A program made the position numbers and the translations under genes. The notes beneath the pieces are model-generated. The model was not told the origin of the DNA, did no database searches, and worked only from the letters and a program-made list of their open reading frames with translations. 64,000 bases of DNA, taken from NCBI RefSeq assembly GCF_965216415.1, contig NZ_CBDCFU010000002.1; one strand, 5' to 3'. Position 1 is the first letter of the stretch. Each line of letters starts with the position of its first letter. Of the stretch, positions 1 through 7,735 are shown piece after piece. This DNA is from Marivita sp003149565. Its GTDB lineage: Bacteria; Pseudomonadota; Alphaproteobacteria; Rhodobacterales; Rhodobacteraceae.

Positions 1-146
1 TCACGGTCGAGCATCGCACGCCGCGCCGTCGGATGACCGCCAGCCGGGCCTGAGCCTCCTTCAACGCACCGCAGGATCCGCCCGGGCCGCGCCGCATGGC
101 CCGGACGATTCCTTGTGACTCAAACAATTCAAAAAAGGACAACCCA
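1..146. other. Left window edge, no gene called
   Basis: No complete gene is visible. One plus-strand frame is open from the edge to a TGA at 118-120, and a minus-strand frame opens at an ATG at 97 and runs off the edge; neither gives a recognisable protein. This stretch belongs to the DNA left of the integrative element. Confidence 0.4.
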
Positions 147-356
147 ATGCATATCGACACCAAGACCCTGCTTCCAAGCAGCATACCGAACCAGAACACA
201 TACCGCCTCGTTATGATCAACGCCAAGGCCCATCCCGACGAGTTCACGCGACTGGAGATGACCACCGCAGATGCACTTGCCGCGGCCCGCGCAGCGCTTG
301 CGGCGTATCATGCCGATCCGATCGCCGACCGTGCGCTGCAAGCTGTCATTCGGTAA
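147..356 (+). CDS. Small hypothetical protein (69 aa)
   Basis: A 69-residue frame starts at ATG 147, preceded by AAAAAAGGA at a suitable distance. A longer frame begins at 96, but that start has no ribosome binding site. The protein is soluble, with an alanine-rich helical C-terminal half, and I do not recognise its family. It ends at a TAA (354-356), yet the same frame stays open to 584 with protein-like composition, so the gene may be an interrupted longer one. It lies left of the tRNA-Ser element, in DNA that looks like the end of a neighbouring mobile element. Confidence 0.45.
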   Translation: MHIDTKTLLPSSIPNQNTYRLVMINAKAHPDEFTRLEMTTADALAAARAALAAYHADPIADRALQAVIR

Positions 357-584
357 CTGGACGATCTCATCGGTCGCCGCCGCGTTCTCGGAACGGCCTT
401 TCACGACCTTGCCAAAGAAGCGCTCCGCCATCTGTCCCGGATCAAGTCGGACTCACTGTCGCGCAAGCTTTGCGCCATTCAGCGACCTCTCGACGAGTCA
501 CTTACGCTCTCTCTAAGAGTGTCAGACCTTCTGGCCGCCGAGCGCGAGATCGGTTGGCACCGCGGCATCGGCCACGATCGGTGA
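357..584 (+). pseudogene. Open frame continuing past the TAA of the preceding gene
   Basis: The 75 codons after the TAA at 354-356 stay open in the same frame to a TGA at 582-584. They read like real protein, with mixed polar and hydrophobic residues and little low complexity. No ATG lies inside and no good start precedes it. Either the upstream gene was broken by one nonsense change, or a non-ATG start is used. No family is recognised. Confidence 0.3.
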
Positions 585-592
585 GACACGAG

Positions 593-614
593 CGCCCCGG
601 CTTCGGCCGGGGCG
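593..614. other. Perfect 9-bp hairpin with TTCG loop
   Basis: Arms CGCCCCGGC (593-601) and GCCGGGGCG (606-614) flank a TTCG loop. The hairpin lies 8 bases after the TGA at 584. There is no T-run on either side, so it is not a classical intrinsic terminator, but it could protect or end the upstream message. Confidence 0.6.
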
Positions 615-622
615 GATCATAC

Positions 623-748
623 ATGAAACATCACAAGGGGCACCCGAGCATCCCCCGGTCGGCGGCGGAGGTGATTGGCGGCAAAGGCACAAAGGCGAGC
701 AGGCCCATCATCTCGGCAGCGGAGCGCCAAGAGATCACAAGCGCCTGA
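623..748 (+). CDS. Possible 41-aa basic small protein
   Basis: ATG 623 follows GGGGCGGA at about 8 bases and opens a 41-codon frame ending at 748. The peptide is basic (starts MKHHKGHPS) and unrecognised. Because the binding site lies at the edge of the 593-614 hairpin, translation could depend on that structure. The call is weak; the frame may be chance. Confidence 0.25.
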   Translation: MKHHKGHPSIPRSAAEVIGGKGTKASRPIISAAERQEITSA

Positions 749-771
749 GCACAGTCACAGAAAGGCTGAAA

Positions 772-795
772 TGTGGAGCAAATTGTGGAGCAAAA
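772..795 (+). repeat. Paired 12-bp direct repeat, possible integrase arm site outside attL
   Basis: TGTGGAGCAAAT (772-783) is followed at once by TGTGGAGCAAAA (784-795). Similar 12-bp pairs occur at both ends of the element (993-1016 and 8623-8646). This copy lies 72 bp left of the left att repeat, much as the pair at 8623-8646 lies 50 bp left of the right att repeat. It may therefore be the end of a second element. Confidence 0.5.
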
Positions 796-867
796 ATCGA
801 GCCTCAAGCCCCTAAATGCGCTCAAAGCCCTTGTTTTTAAGGGCTGTGGCCGCGGGCGAACGGAAAA

Positions 868-884
868 ATGTGGCGGACAGGAAG
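868..884 (+). repeat. attL copy of 17-bp direct repeat
   Basis: ATGTGGCGGACAGGAAG is identical to 8697-8713. It duplicates the 3' end of tRNA-Ser(GGA), read on the minus strand, plus three bases beyond the CCA. It marks the left junction of the integrative element. Confidence 0.88.
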
Positions 885-970
885 TCCGCCTAATAACATT
901 CCAAAAAATTCCAAGTAGTTCGAAATTTCAGGAACTTACCACCACTCAACGTCTTGTATGTTCCAAAGCC

Positions 971-1001
971 GTCCCCCATATTCCATATAAAAATGGGGGA
1001 C
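971..1001 (+). promoter_or_regulatory. Hairpin covering the integrase ribosome binding site
   Basis: GTCCCCCAT (971-979) and ATGGGGGAC (993-1001) are perfect inverted repeats with a 13-base loop. The right arm contains the GGGGGA that serves as ribosome binding site for the ATG at 1005. Folded RNA would hide the site, which suggests translational control of the integrase. The right arm also overlaps a 12-bp repeat pair (993-1016) like those near the element's right end, so it may double as an integrase binding site. Confidence 0.6.
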
Positions 1002-1004
1002 GAA

Positions 1005-2228
1005 ATGGCGGACAATAATCAAACACTCGAACGCAAGGCACCAAGCAAGCGGACTGAGAAAGCTTTGTCCGCCGCCTTTGTCCGCACGGTCACGAAACCC
1101 GGCAAATACACGGACGGTCATGGTCTTTTTCTCAAGGTGGACAACACGGGAGCAAAGCGTTGGGTGCAGCGCATCGTAATTCGCGGCAAGCGAACGGAAA
1201 TTGGCATGGGCAGCGCGTCACTAGTCAGTTTGGCCGAGGCGCGTGAGATTGCCCTACAGAACCGCAAGCTTGCGCGGGCGGGTGGTGACCCACTCCAAGC
1301 CAAGCGCACCGCTCAGGCGTTGCTGACGTTCGAGAAAGCCGCCCGCAAGGTTCACAAAATCCACGAACCGACATGGCGCAACAAGAAACACGCCGCTCAA
1401 TTCATCTCTACTTTAGAAACTTACACCTTCCCTCGCATCGGCAAACTCAAGGTGTCCGAGGTGACAACGGCTGATGTGTTGGCGGTCCTGCAACCCATTT
1501 GGCTCGAAAAGCCCGAAACCGCGCGGCGCGTTCGTCAACGTATCGGCATGGTGATGAAGTGGGCCGTTGCAAATGGCTGGCGGACGGACAATCCGGCAGA
1601 GGCGATTTCGCAAGCCTTGCCAAAGCAGAGCGACACGAAGCAACACCGCAAAGCCTTGCCTTATGACAAGGTGCCGGAGTTCCTCGAAGCTTTGAAAGCC
1701 TCGAATGCGGGCGACTTGACCAAGCTGGCGCTCGAACTGGTGGTTTTGACCGCATCCCGCTCAAGCGAGGTGCGCAAAGCAGAGTGGTCCGAGTTCGACC
1801 TTGAACAAGGCATCTGGACGCGCCCCGCCGAACGCATGAAATCGAAGAAAGAGCATAGGGTTCCACTGTCGCCACGTGCGTTGGAAATCCTAAAACAAGC
1901 GCGCGAACTCGGCACGGGTGAAGGTCTGGCTTTTCCGGGGACTAAAATCGGAAAACCGTTGTCTGACATGACCTTGCTCAAACTGACGAAGGCGCTGGGC
2001 TATGATGTGGACGTGCATGGGTTCCGCACCTCGTTCAAGACATGGGCGCAAGAACGGACCAACACTGCGCGTGATGTATCGGAGGCCGCGCTCGCGCACG
2101 TAGTAAAGGACAAGGCCGAGGCTGCCTATGCGCGGTCAGACTTTTTTGAAAAGCGGCAGAAGTTGATGGCGAAATGGTCCGATTTTGCTTTACGAAGTTC
2201 AAACCGTGAAAACGTGGTTAACCTGTGA
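1005..2228 (+). CDS. int: Tyrosine-type site-specific integrase (P4 family)
   Basis: This 407-aa recombinase would excise and insert the element at tRNA-Ser. The N-terminal ~90 residues match the DUF4102 arm-binding fold of P4-type integrases, followed by a core-binding segment and the C-terminal catalytic domain. Catalytic residues are visible: R252 (TASRSSEVR), H338 and R341 (HGFR), H365 and Y375. I chose ATG 1005 because GGGGGAC lies just upstream; an ATG at 993 has no binding site and lies inside a hairpin. The gene sits next to attL, at the end of the element distal to the tRNA, which is less usual than a tRNA-proximal integrase. Confidence 0.93.
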   Translation: MADNNQTLERKAPSKRTEKALSAAFVRTVTKPGKYTDGHGLFLKVDNTGAKRWVQRIVIRGKRTEIGMGSASLVSLAEAREIALQNRKLARAGGDPLQAKRTAQALLTFEKAARKVHKIHEPTWRNKKHAAQFISTLETYTFPRIGKLKVSEVTTADVLAVLQPIWLEKPETARRVRQRIGMVMKWAVANGWRTDNPAEAISQALPKQSDTKQHRKALPYDKVPEFLEALKASNAGDLTKLALELVVLTASRSSEVRKAEWSEFDLEQGIWTRPAERMKSKKEHRVPLSPRALEILKQARELGTGEGLAFPGTKIGKPLSDMTLLKLTKALGYDVDVHGFRTSFKTWAQERTNTARDVSEAALAHVVKDKAEAAYARSDFFEKRQKLMAKWSDFALRSSNRENVVNL

Positions 2229-2603
2229 ATTGGCTTCCCAAGCAAAGCAACGGTGTTGCCCTGTAGATAGGCTGCCTACTTGATGCGTGTCCTTTCCATC
2301 TCAGCACAATCAGCGCAACACAACATATTGATGCAGGTGTGCCGAAGGGCGCAAAATGCGCCTCAGGCATTGAAATAACACCCTCGCCACAGGATATCCA
2401 TTTTGCTCTCTTGGAACCTTGGGGATAGATTCGGCCCTGCTAGGAAAAGCGATGGTTTCTAGTGGCCGCCAAGACCGCGCCAACGGCCAAGGCAGCCAGA
2501 ACAGGATAGACTGCAAGCTCCCTACTCTTGTTCATCAATCGCAAGATTCGCCATTTAGCGCAAATGAATTTGCGCTGGCACCGATTGAAAGGACTTGTTC
2601 AAT
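2229..2603. other. Intergenic control region between int and alpA
   Basis: No gene is supported in these 375 bases; short open frames on both strands lack binding sites and recognisable products. The right end holds a perfect palindrome (2557-2576) upstream of alpA, so the stretch most likely carries the promoter of the alpA operon. Confidence 0.5.
2557..2576. promoter_or_regulatory. Perfect palindrome upstream of alpA (operator candidate)
   Basis: Arms AGCGCAAAT (2557-2565) and ATTTGCGCT (2568-2576) are separated by GA. The centre lies 38 bases before the alpA ATG, where a repressor would overlap the promoter. The binding protein could be one of the element's own HTH proteins or a host or helper-phage regulator; this is inference. 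Confidence 0.6.
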
Positions 2604-2792
2604 ATGGATCGAAACCTTCGTCGCCAAGAAGTGGAAACGGCCACGGGACTTAGCCGAAGCAGCATCTATGCAATGATGGATGCTGGAGATTTCCCCCGCC
2701 CTATCCGCATCGGTAAGCGCGCGGTCGCATGGCCGCAAAGTGCTATCGAAGCATGGCTGGCTAATCGCCCGACTTCAAACGGCGCTCAATAA
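2604..2792 (+). CDS. alpA: AlpA-family excisionase/transcriptional regulator
   Basis: This 62-aa protein is a MerR-like winged HTH of the AlpA family: the motif ETATGLSRSSIYAMM, then FPRPIRIGKRAVAWPQSAIEAW, fits it end to end. AlpA proteins in P4-like islands activate integrase expression or act as excision factors. ATG 2604 follows AAAGGA by ten bases; a TTG at 2595 is a poorer start. It is the first gene of the element's second transcription unit, behind the palindrome at 2557-2576. Function is assigned by family; its exact target here is unknown. Confidence 0.88.
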   Translation: MDRNLRRQEVETATGLSRSSIYAMMDAGDFPRPIRIGKRAVAWPQSAIEAWLANRPTSNGAQ

Positions 2793-2889
2793 ACAGCGCC
2801 CACGCAGTAACGAAACTGGCGCGGGCGCTGGGTAGTCTAGACACCTTCCGGATACCGCGCTGAACTCCCAAAGTATAGGCTTCAGTGAA

Positions 2890-3171
2890 ATGAAAATCGA
2901 AGTAACGCTCCTGAGCGAACCATCTCGCACATTCGAACTTGATGGTCGTCTTGGCTGGACAATGACTCAGCTTTCGATCGCAGGCGCGAAAAGCGTGGCA
3001 AGCATCGAATGCCCAGCGCCGCGCTGGTCTGCCTACGTCCACAAGTTGCGGCAACGCGGCGTTCAGATCGACACAGAGATGGAGCCACACCACGGCACCT
3101 ATCCCGGTCAACACGCCCGCTACAAGCTGGCCTGTCACGTCCAAATCAAGGCGCTAGGCGCGGAGGTGTAG
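2890..3171 (+). CDS. Winged-helix domain protein of mobile elements (93 aa)
   Basis: The sequence LGWTMTQLSIAGAKSVASI followed by PRWSAYVHKLRQRGVQIDTE looks like a small winged-helix DNA-binding domain of the kind often next to AlpA in rhodobacteral islands. The recognition helix would be around residues 45-60. It is followed after two bases by the next small gene, so both are probably co-transcribed. The role may be control of replication or excision; no catalytic motif is present. Confidence 0.65.
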   Translation: MKIEVTLLSEPSRTFELDGRLGWTMTQLSIAGAKSVASIECPAPRWSAYVHKLRQRGVQIDTEMEPHHGTYPGQHARYKLACHVQIKALGAEV

Positions 3172-3173
3172 AA

Positions 3174-3302
3174 ATGACCTCGGCACACCCTACGGCCCGT
3201 TACGATGCGACAAGCGCGTTTGAGCGTCACCTAATGCGCAAACACAATTTGCCAGACCATTTGGCGCGCACCTTGGGCGAATTGTTCGGAGGAAAACGCT
3301 AG
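3174..3302 (+). CDS. Conserved-looking 42-aa protein
   Basis: ATG 3174 is preceded by GGAGGTGTAGAA, a strong binding site, two bases after the previous stop. The stop TAG (3300-3302) shares its last base with the GTG start of the next gene, so coupling is tight on both sides. The 42-residue product is soluble and helical (core HLMRKHNLPDHLARTLGELF) and has no recognised family. The tight packing argues that it is real. Confidence 0.65.
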   Translation: MTSAHPTARYDATSAFERHLMRKHNLPDHLARTLGELFGGKR

Positions 3303-3763
3303 TGGCGCGCAAATCCTACAAGCACCACAAAAAAGGAGTTGGGCATTTCGTCCAACTCCATGAATGGTTTCAAAAGACAGAGGCGTGGGCAACCCTGCCT
3401 ACCGGCCCAAGGGCGCTCTACATTGAATTAAAACGCCGCTACAACGGATCTAACAATGGACGCATTCTTCTCAGTCACCGGGAAGCAGCCGAAGCATTGA
3501 ACGTACATCGCAACACGGTAGGACCGTGGTTTCAGGAACTGGAGGCGCGAGGTTTCACCGTGATGACGCAAGGCGCGCATCTTGGCCCGTCTGGAGTCGG
3601 CCAGACATCGCACTGGCGGCTGACAGAGTTGCCAACTGACGACATGAAAACGCCGTCCAAGGACTTCGCTTCATGGCGGCAAATTCAAAAGCCCCGCACA
3701 AATTCTGGGCCACCCCGTCACAATAATTGTGACACCAAAAGCGGTCTTAGCGTGGTAAAGTGA
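3302..3763 (+). CDS. Helix-turn-helix replication/regulatory protein (153 aa)
   Basis: GTG 3302 overlaps the preceding TAG. The N-terminal part (GHFVQLHEWFQKTEAWATL, PRALYIELKRRYNG) and a following HTH (LSHREAAEALNVHRNTVGPWFQELEARGF, about residues 57-85) resemble HTH proteins found next to AlpA in alphaproteobacterial islands, sometimes annotated as replication-associated. The C-terminal ~40 residues are low-complexity. Its 3' end and the following DNA carry clustered repeats, which could be binding sites for this protein. Replication initiation is only a suggestion. Confidence 0.65.
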   Translation: MARKSYKHHKKGVGHFVQLHEWFQKTEAWATLPTGPRALYIELKRRYNGSNNGRILLSHREAAEALNVHRNTVGPWFQELEARGFTVMTQGAHLGPSGVGQTSHWRLTELPTDDMKTPSKDFASWRQIQKPRTNSGPPRHNNCDTKSGLSVVK

Positions 3764-3821
3764 AGAACCGTCACAAATACTGGGACGCCTACGGCCGATT
3801 TCGCGGGATAGGCGTCACAAA
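3697..3821. repeat. Cluster of GTCACAA boxes, palindrome and 13-bp repeats (possible iterons)
   Basis: GTCACAAT (3717-3724) and ATTGTGAC (3726-3733) form a perfect 17-bp palindrome. Further GTCACAAA boxes lie at 3770 and 3814. CACAAATTCTGGG (3697-3709) and CACAAATACTGGG (3772-3784) match at 12 of 13 positions. GACGCCTA (3784-3791) pairs with TAGGCGTC (3809-3816). The cluster starts within the last codons of the HTH gene and fits a replication origin or autoregulatory site. Confidence 0.6.
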
Positions 3822-4102
3822 AAACAGGACATTTATACATCTAGCCATGGGCAGGTCGAATGGCAGAAAAGGAGTACGTCAATCCAGACAGCATTTCAGC
3901 GACAGCCTGTTTGCGTCCTGCGTGTGAAATACCTGCTGCCCGGAAAAAAGGGGTTATACCCTTTTCGGGGCGAAACAGCACTCCAACCCGACCGGCCGAA
4001 ACATGCACACTACCGCAGTTCAGGAAAGATCAAAATCTGATATTCGATGCAAACAAACTTAAACTTCCCAAATGATTTCGGAAAAAATCAGGAGGCCCCA
4101 AA
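3764..4102 (+). other. Non-coding or weakly coding spacer after the HTH gene
   Basis: The first 60 bases carry the repeat cluster. A 71-codon frame from ATG 3860 to 4075 exists, but its product is compositionally odd (many Pro, Thr, Arg and scattered Cys) and unrecognised, so I do not call it a gene. The right end is AT-rich and ends in AGGAGG for the next gene. Confidence 0.5.
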
Positions 4103-4744
4103 ATGGGCGGATACGGCTCAGGACGACCCGGCTACAAGCAAAAGGCCGAGGATTGCCGCTCACTCGATGTAAACCGACTGCACCGGGAAGGATGTCTTGA
4201 ACCCGGCAGGATGGGAAACTGGGTCTGGTCGCGCGATGGCCGGGAAATCGCCCGCATTGGCTACCGCACCGAAGACGACCGCTTTGTCTTGAACTACCGC
4301 GTCCGCCTCTATGGTGGCGAATGGGATGACATCGAACAATCGACCCGGCTCACCTACGCGCCCTGCAACTTCGGCAATAAACGCCCCTATTTTATTTGCC
4401 CCGGCGTCGTGAACGGTCGCGCCTGTGGTCGTCGCGTTGGCAAGCTGTTTTCGGGCGGGCGCTACTTTCTATGCCGTCATTGCTACGACGTCGCCTACAC
4501 CAGCCAGTCAGAAGCCCGCTATGACCGCATGTTGCGGCGTGCAAACAACCTGCGCATGGCGCTGGGCGGCGAACCGGGAAGCGCACACTTGACAGCGCCA
4601 AAACCCAAGGGAATGTGGCAACGGACGTATCAGCGCAAACGCTGGGAAATTCAGTGGTGCGAGGACCAAGCGAACCACCTCTTTCTCAGCAAATTTCGCC
4701 ACGTTCTCAGCGACGACGAACTCAGGATGTATTTCGACACCTGA
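4103..4744 (+). CDS. Zinc-ribbon-like protein of mobile elements (213 aa)
   Basis: The protein begins MGGYGSGRPGYKQKAED, a start I associate with a widespread island-borne hypothetical family. A beta-rich middle is followed by a cysteine cluster (Cys in CNF, FICP, RACGRRV and FLCRHCYDVAY, about residues 93-132) that would bind zinc, then a basic, aromatic C-terminal helical region. ATG 4103 follows AGGAGG at 4090-4095. It lies just upstream of the restriction gene, 84 bp apart, and could be a regulator, nucleic-acid-binding partner or unrelated cargo. No enzyme motif is seen. Confidence 0.7.
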   Translation: MGGYGSGRPGYKQKAEDCRSLDVNRLHREGCLEPGRMGNWVWSRDGREIARIGYRTEDDRFVLNYRVRLYGGEWDDIEQSTRLTYAPCNFGNKRPYFICPGVVNGRACGRRVGKLFSGGRYFLCRHCYDVAYTSQSEARYDRMLRRANNLRMALGGEPGSAHLTAPKPKGMWQRTYQRKRWEIQWCEDQANHLFLSKFRHVLSDDELRMYFDT

Positions 4745-4828
4745 CCGCCTGAAAATCCACTCACCTTACAGTTGACGCCAGCGCGAACCATGCGTCTATT
4801 GGCGGGCGCGGAACTGCTAGGACCATCC

Positions 4829-7735
4829 ATGACGCCCCAAGACTTCATCACCAAATGGCGCAACACCGAACTCAAGGAACGGTCAGCGTCCCAATCCCAT
4901 TTCATTGACCTGTGCCGACTTCTGGACATCGAAGACCCAACAACCGCAGACCAAAAGGGCGAATGGTTTACCTTCGAAAAAGGCGCGTCCAAGACCAGTG
5001 GTGGTGAAGGCTGGGCGGATGTCTGGCGCAAGGATTGCTTTGCGTGGGAATACAAGGGCAAGCGCGCCAATCTGGACAAGGCGTTCGACCAGCTTTTGCA
5101 ATACGCCATCGCGCTGGAAAACCCGCCGCTTCTAATCGTGTCGGACATGGATGTGATACGCATCCACACCAACTGGACCAACACGGTGCAGCAGGTTCAC
5201 ACCCTGACACTGGACGACCTCAAAGACGCCGCAAACCGTGACAAGCTGCGCAACGCGTTCCTCAACCCCGAGGTTTTCATACCGACCAAGACCCGGCAAA
5301 TGGTCACAGAACAGGCGGCGCAGAACTTTGCCAACCTCGCCCAGCGCCTTCGGAAACGCGGTCACGACCCCCAGCAGGTTGCGCATTTCGTCAACCGTCT
5401 GGTGTTCTGCATGTTTGCGGAGGATGTGGAGCTTCTGCCGAACAAGATGTTCGAGCGCATGATCAAGGCGGCACGTCCTGACCCGGCCAGCTTTGCCATC
5501 CACGCCAAGGCGCTGTTCAGCGCGATGAAGGATGGCGGGCTTGTCGGCTTCGAAAGGGTCGATTGGTTCAATGGTGGCCTTTTCGACAATGACGACGTGT
5601 TGCCCCTTGAATGGGAAGAACTCGACGACCTCATCCGCGCCGCGCATCTGGACTGGTCCGACATTGACCCCTCCATCCTTGGCACCCTGTTCGAACGCGG
5701 TCTGGACCCGGCCAAGCGCAGCCAGTTGGGCGCGCATTACACCGACCGCGACAAGATCATGCAGATCGTGAACCCTGTCATTGTGGAACCGCTCTTGGCC
5801 GAATGGGCCGAGGTTAAAGCCCAGATCGAAGACCTGATCGACAAAGCCCCTAAGGCAACCAAGGACAAGCTTCTCAGCACGTCGCAGAAAGCCGCCGTGA
5901 CCCGCGCGCTGGACAAGGCCGAGGCGCTGCATCAGGCGTTTCTGGACCGGCTCAAAGCGTTCCGCGTGCTGGACCCGGCCTGTGGGTCTGGCAACTTCCT
6001 CTACATCGCGCTTCTGGAACTCAAAAACATCGAGCACAGGGTGAACCTTGAGGCCGAGGCGCTGGGCCTGCCCCGAGGGTTTCCGCAGATTGGCCCTGAG
6101 GTGGTGCTGGGCATCGAACTCAGCGCCTATGCGGCGGAACTGGCCCGTGTGTCGGTGTGGATTGGGGAAATCCAATGGATGCGGCGCAATGGGTTCGAGG
6201 CGGCAAAGAACCCGATCTTGCGGTCACTTAAGACTATTGAGAACCGGGACGCACTCCTCCATTCAGACGGAACGGCAACGGCATGGCCGAAATCCGATGT
6301 TATCGTTGGAAACCCCCCGTTTCTCGGCGGACGCGGCATGAAACAAGAATTGGGGACTGACTACGTCAACCAACTGCGGAAGGCATATGATGTCCCCGGT
6401 GCAGCCAATTTTGTCATGTATTGGTTTCGGAAAGCGGGTGACCTTCTCGCTGCCAATAACATCGAGAGATTTGGGCTAGTAGCATCAAAAGAGGCTTTTG
6501 CAGGTTCAGGTATAAAGTTGCTTACCAAGCTTTACGATAGTTGCGAGATTATCGAGGCAACTTCAAACATTGTCTGGCCCGCCGACGACACCGCTGTCAG
6601 AGTAAACATTACAATATGGGAACGCGTTGTCAGTAGTCGGAAAGAAAGAACTTTAGACGGCAAGAAAGTAGCCAAGATTCATCCGAATGTTAAAGGTGGA
6701 GAAACGGACCTTACTCAGACCCAACAACTGGCAGAGAATCTTGGGGTTGCATTCATAGGCGTTCAACCGAGCGGGCAATTCGACGTGTCAGGTGAGTTGG
6801 CGAGGAGTTGGCTAACTAGCCCACTCAACGTGCATGGCGAACCGAATTGTAAAGTTCTGCGGCCTTACTGGAACACCTTTGAAATAGTCCGAAAGAGTCG
6901 GGATGTCTGGATCATTGACTTTGATGGGATGAATTTGGAGGAAGCGGCACTTTTTGAAGCCCCCTTCGGCCATTTGAGCGAGACAGTCGGAAAATCTAGA
7001 CTTGAGAACAAGTCTATTGATCCCAAAACCCGAGACTGGCTCGAAAAATACTGGCACCTTCATTGGCGGCCGAGACCGGAAATGCGCGGTGCAACGGCTA
7101 ACTACAGCCGCATCATCCTAACGCCGTTCTCGTCAAAGTATCGTGTCTTTGTTTTCGCCGATGAATCTGTTCTTGCATCCAATAACTTGGTTGCCATTGC
7201 GCGCGACGATTACACGTTCTTTGGAGTTCTTGAAAGCGAGTTCCATAGACGTTGGAGTTTGGCAAAAAATATGGACCTTGGGAAAGGTGGTGACCCAAGA
7301 TACCCGCCGACAATGACATTTGAAACCTTCCCCTTCCCCGAAGGTCTCACCCCCAACATCCCCGCCACCGATTATGCCGATGACCCCAGCGCCATCAAAA
7401 TCGCCGCCGCCGCCCAGCGCCTGAACGAGTTGCGGGAAAACTGGCTCAACCCCGCCGATCTGGTGGACCGTGTGCCAGAGGTCGTTCCCGGCTACCCCGA
7501 CCGCATCCTTCCCAAGAACGAGGCCGCCGCCAAGGAACTCAAGAAACGCACCCTGACCAACCTCTACAACGCCCGCCCTGCATGGCTCGACCACGCCCAC
7601 AAGGCTTTGGATGAAGCGGTGGCCGAAGCCTACGGCTGGGGCGACGAATGGCGCGCGGGTGTGCTGACCGAAGACGAAATCTTGGCCCGTTTGTTTAAGC
7701 TCAACCAAGAGCGGGCAGCGAAGGAGACATCATGA
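4829..7735 (+). CDS. MmeI-like single-chain restriction-modification enzyme (type IIL)
   Basis: This 968-aa protein combines nuclease, methyltransferase and target recognition. The N-terminus has the PD-(D/E)XK signature D64...E74-Y-K76 (GWADVW, FAWEYKGK). A helical linker leads to an adenine methyltransferase with motif I DPACGSGNF (about 382-390) and motif IV NPPF (495-498). Target recognition lies in roughly residues 600-850, ending near FETFPFPEG. In this family one specificity domain directs both methylation and cutting. I chose ATG 4829 (TAGGA upstream) over a TTG at 4772. The middle is AT-rich: 6481-6540 has 24/60 and 6661-6720 has 26/60 G+C, against 39/60 at 5941-6000 and 36/60 at 7501-7560. 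That fits replacement of the recognition segment. Confidence 0.9.
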   Translation: MTPQDFITKWRNTELKERSASQSHFIDLCRLLDIEDPTTADQKGEWFTFEKGASKTSGGEGWADVWRKDCFAWEYKGKRANLDKAFDQLLQYAIALENPPLLIVSDMDVIRIHTNWTNTVQQVHTLTLDDLKDAANRDKLRNAFLNPEVFIPTKTRQMVTEQAAQNFANLAQRLRKRGHDPQQVAHFVNRLVFCMFAEDVELLPNKMFERMIKAARPDPASFAIHAKALFSAMKDGGLVGFERVDWFNGGLFDNDDVLPLEWEELDDLIRAAHLDWSDIDPSILGTLFERGLDPAKRSQLGAHYTDRDKIMQIVNPVIVEPLLAEWAEVKAQIEDLIDKAPKATKDKLLSTSQKAAVTRALDKAEALHQAFLDRLKAFRVLDPACGSGNFLYIALLELKNIEHRVNLEAEALGLPRGFPQIGPEVVLGIELSAYAAELARVSVWIGEIQWMRRNGFEAAKNPILRSLKTIENRDALLHSDGTATAWPKSDVIVGNPPFLGGRGMKQELGTDYVNQLRKAYDVPGAANFVMYWFRKAGDLLAANNIERFGLVASKEAFAGSGIKLLTKLYDSCEIIEATSNIVWPADDTAVRVNITIWERVVSSRKERTLDGKKVAKIHPNVKGGETDLTQTQQLAENLGVAFIGVQPSGQFDVSGELARSWLTSPLNVHGEPNCKVLRPYWNTFEIVRKSRDVWIIDFDGMNLEEAALFEAPFGHLSETVGKSRLENKSIDPKTRDWLEKYWHLHWRPRPEMRGATANYSRIILTPFSSKYRVFVFADESVLASNNLVAIARDDYTFFGVLESEFHRRWSLAKNMDLGKGGDPRYPPTMTFETFPFPEGLTPNIPATDYADDPSAIKIAAAAQRLNELRENWLNPADLVDRVPEVVPGYPDRILPKNEAAAKELKKRTLTNLYNARPAWLDHAHKALDEAVAEAYGWGDEWRAGVLTEDEILARLFKLNQERAAKETS

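Noticed and set aside
593..614. Hairpin as a Rho-independent terminator
   Set aside because: No T-run follows on either strand, so only a structural note is justified.
3860..4075. 71-codon frame between the HTH and zinc-ribbon genes
   Set aside because: Composition is unlike its neighbours, no family is recognised, and it follows a repeat-rich spacer; it is kept only as a note.
5132..6175. Long minus-strand open frame (347 codons) inside the restriction gene
   Set aside because: It lies fully opposite the conserved nuclease-methyltransferase coding sequence, has no binding site and encodes no recognisable protein; it is a GC-rich antisense shadow.
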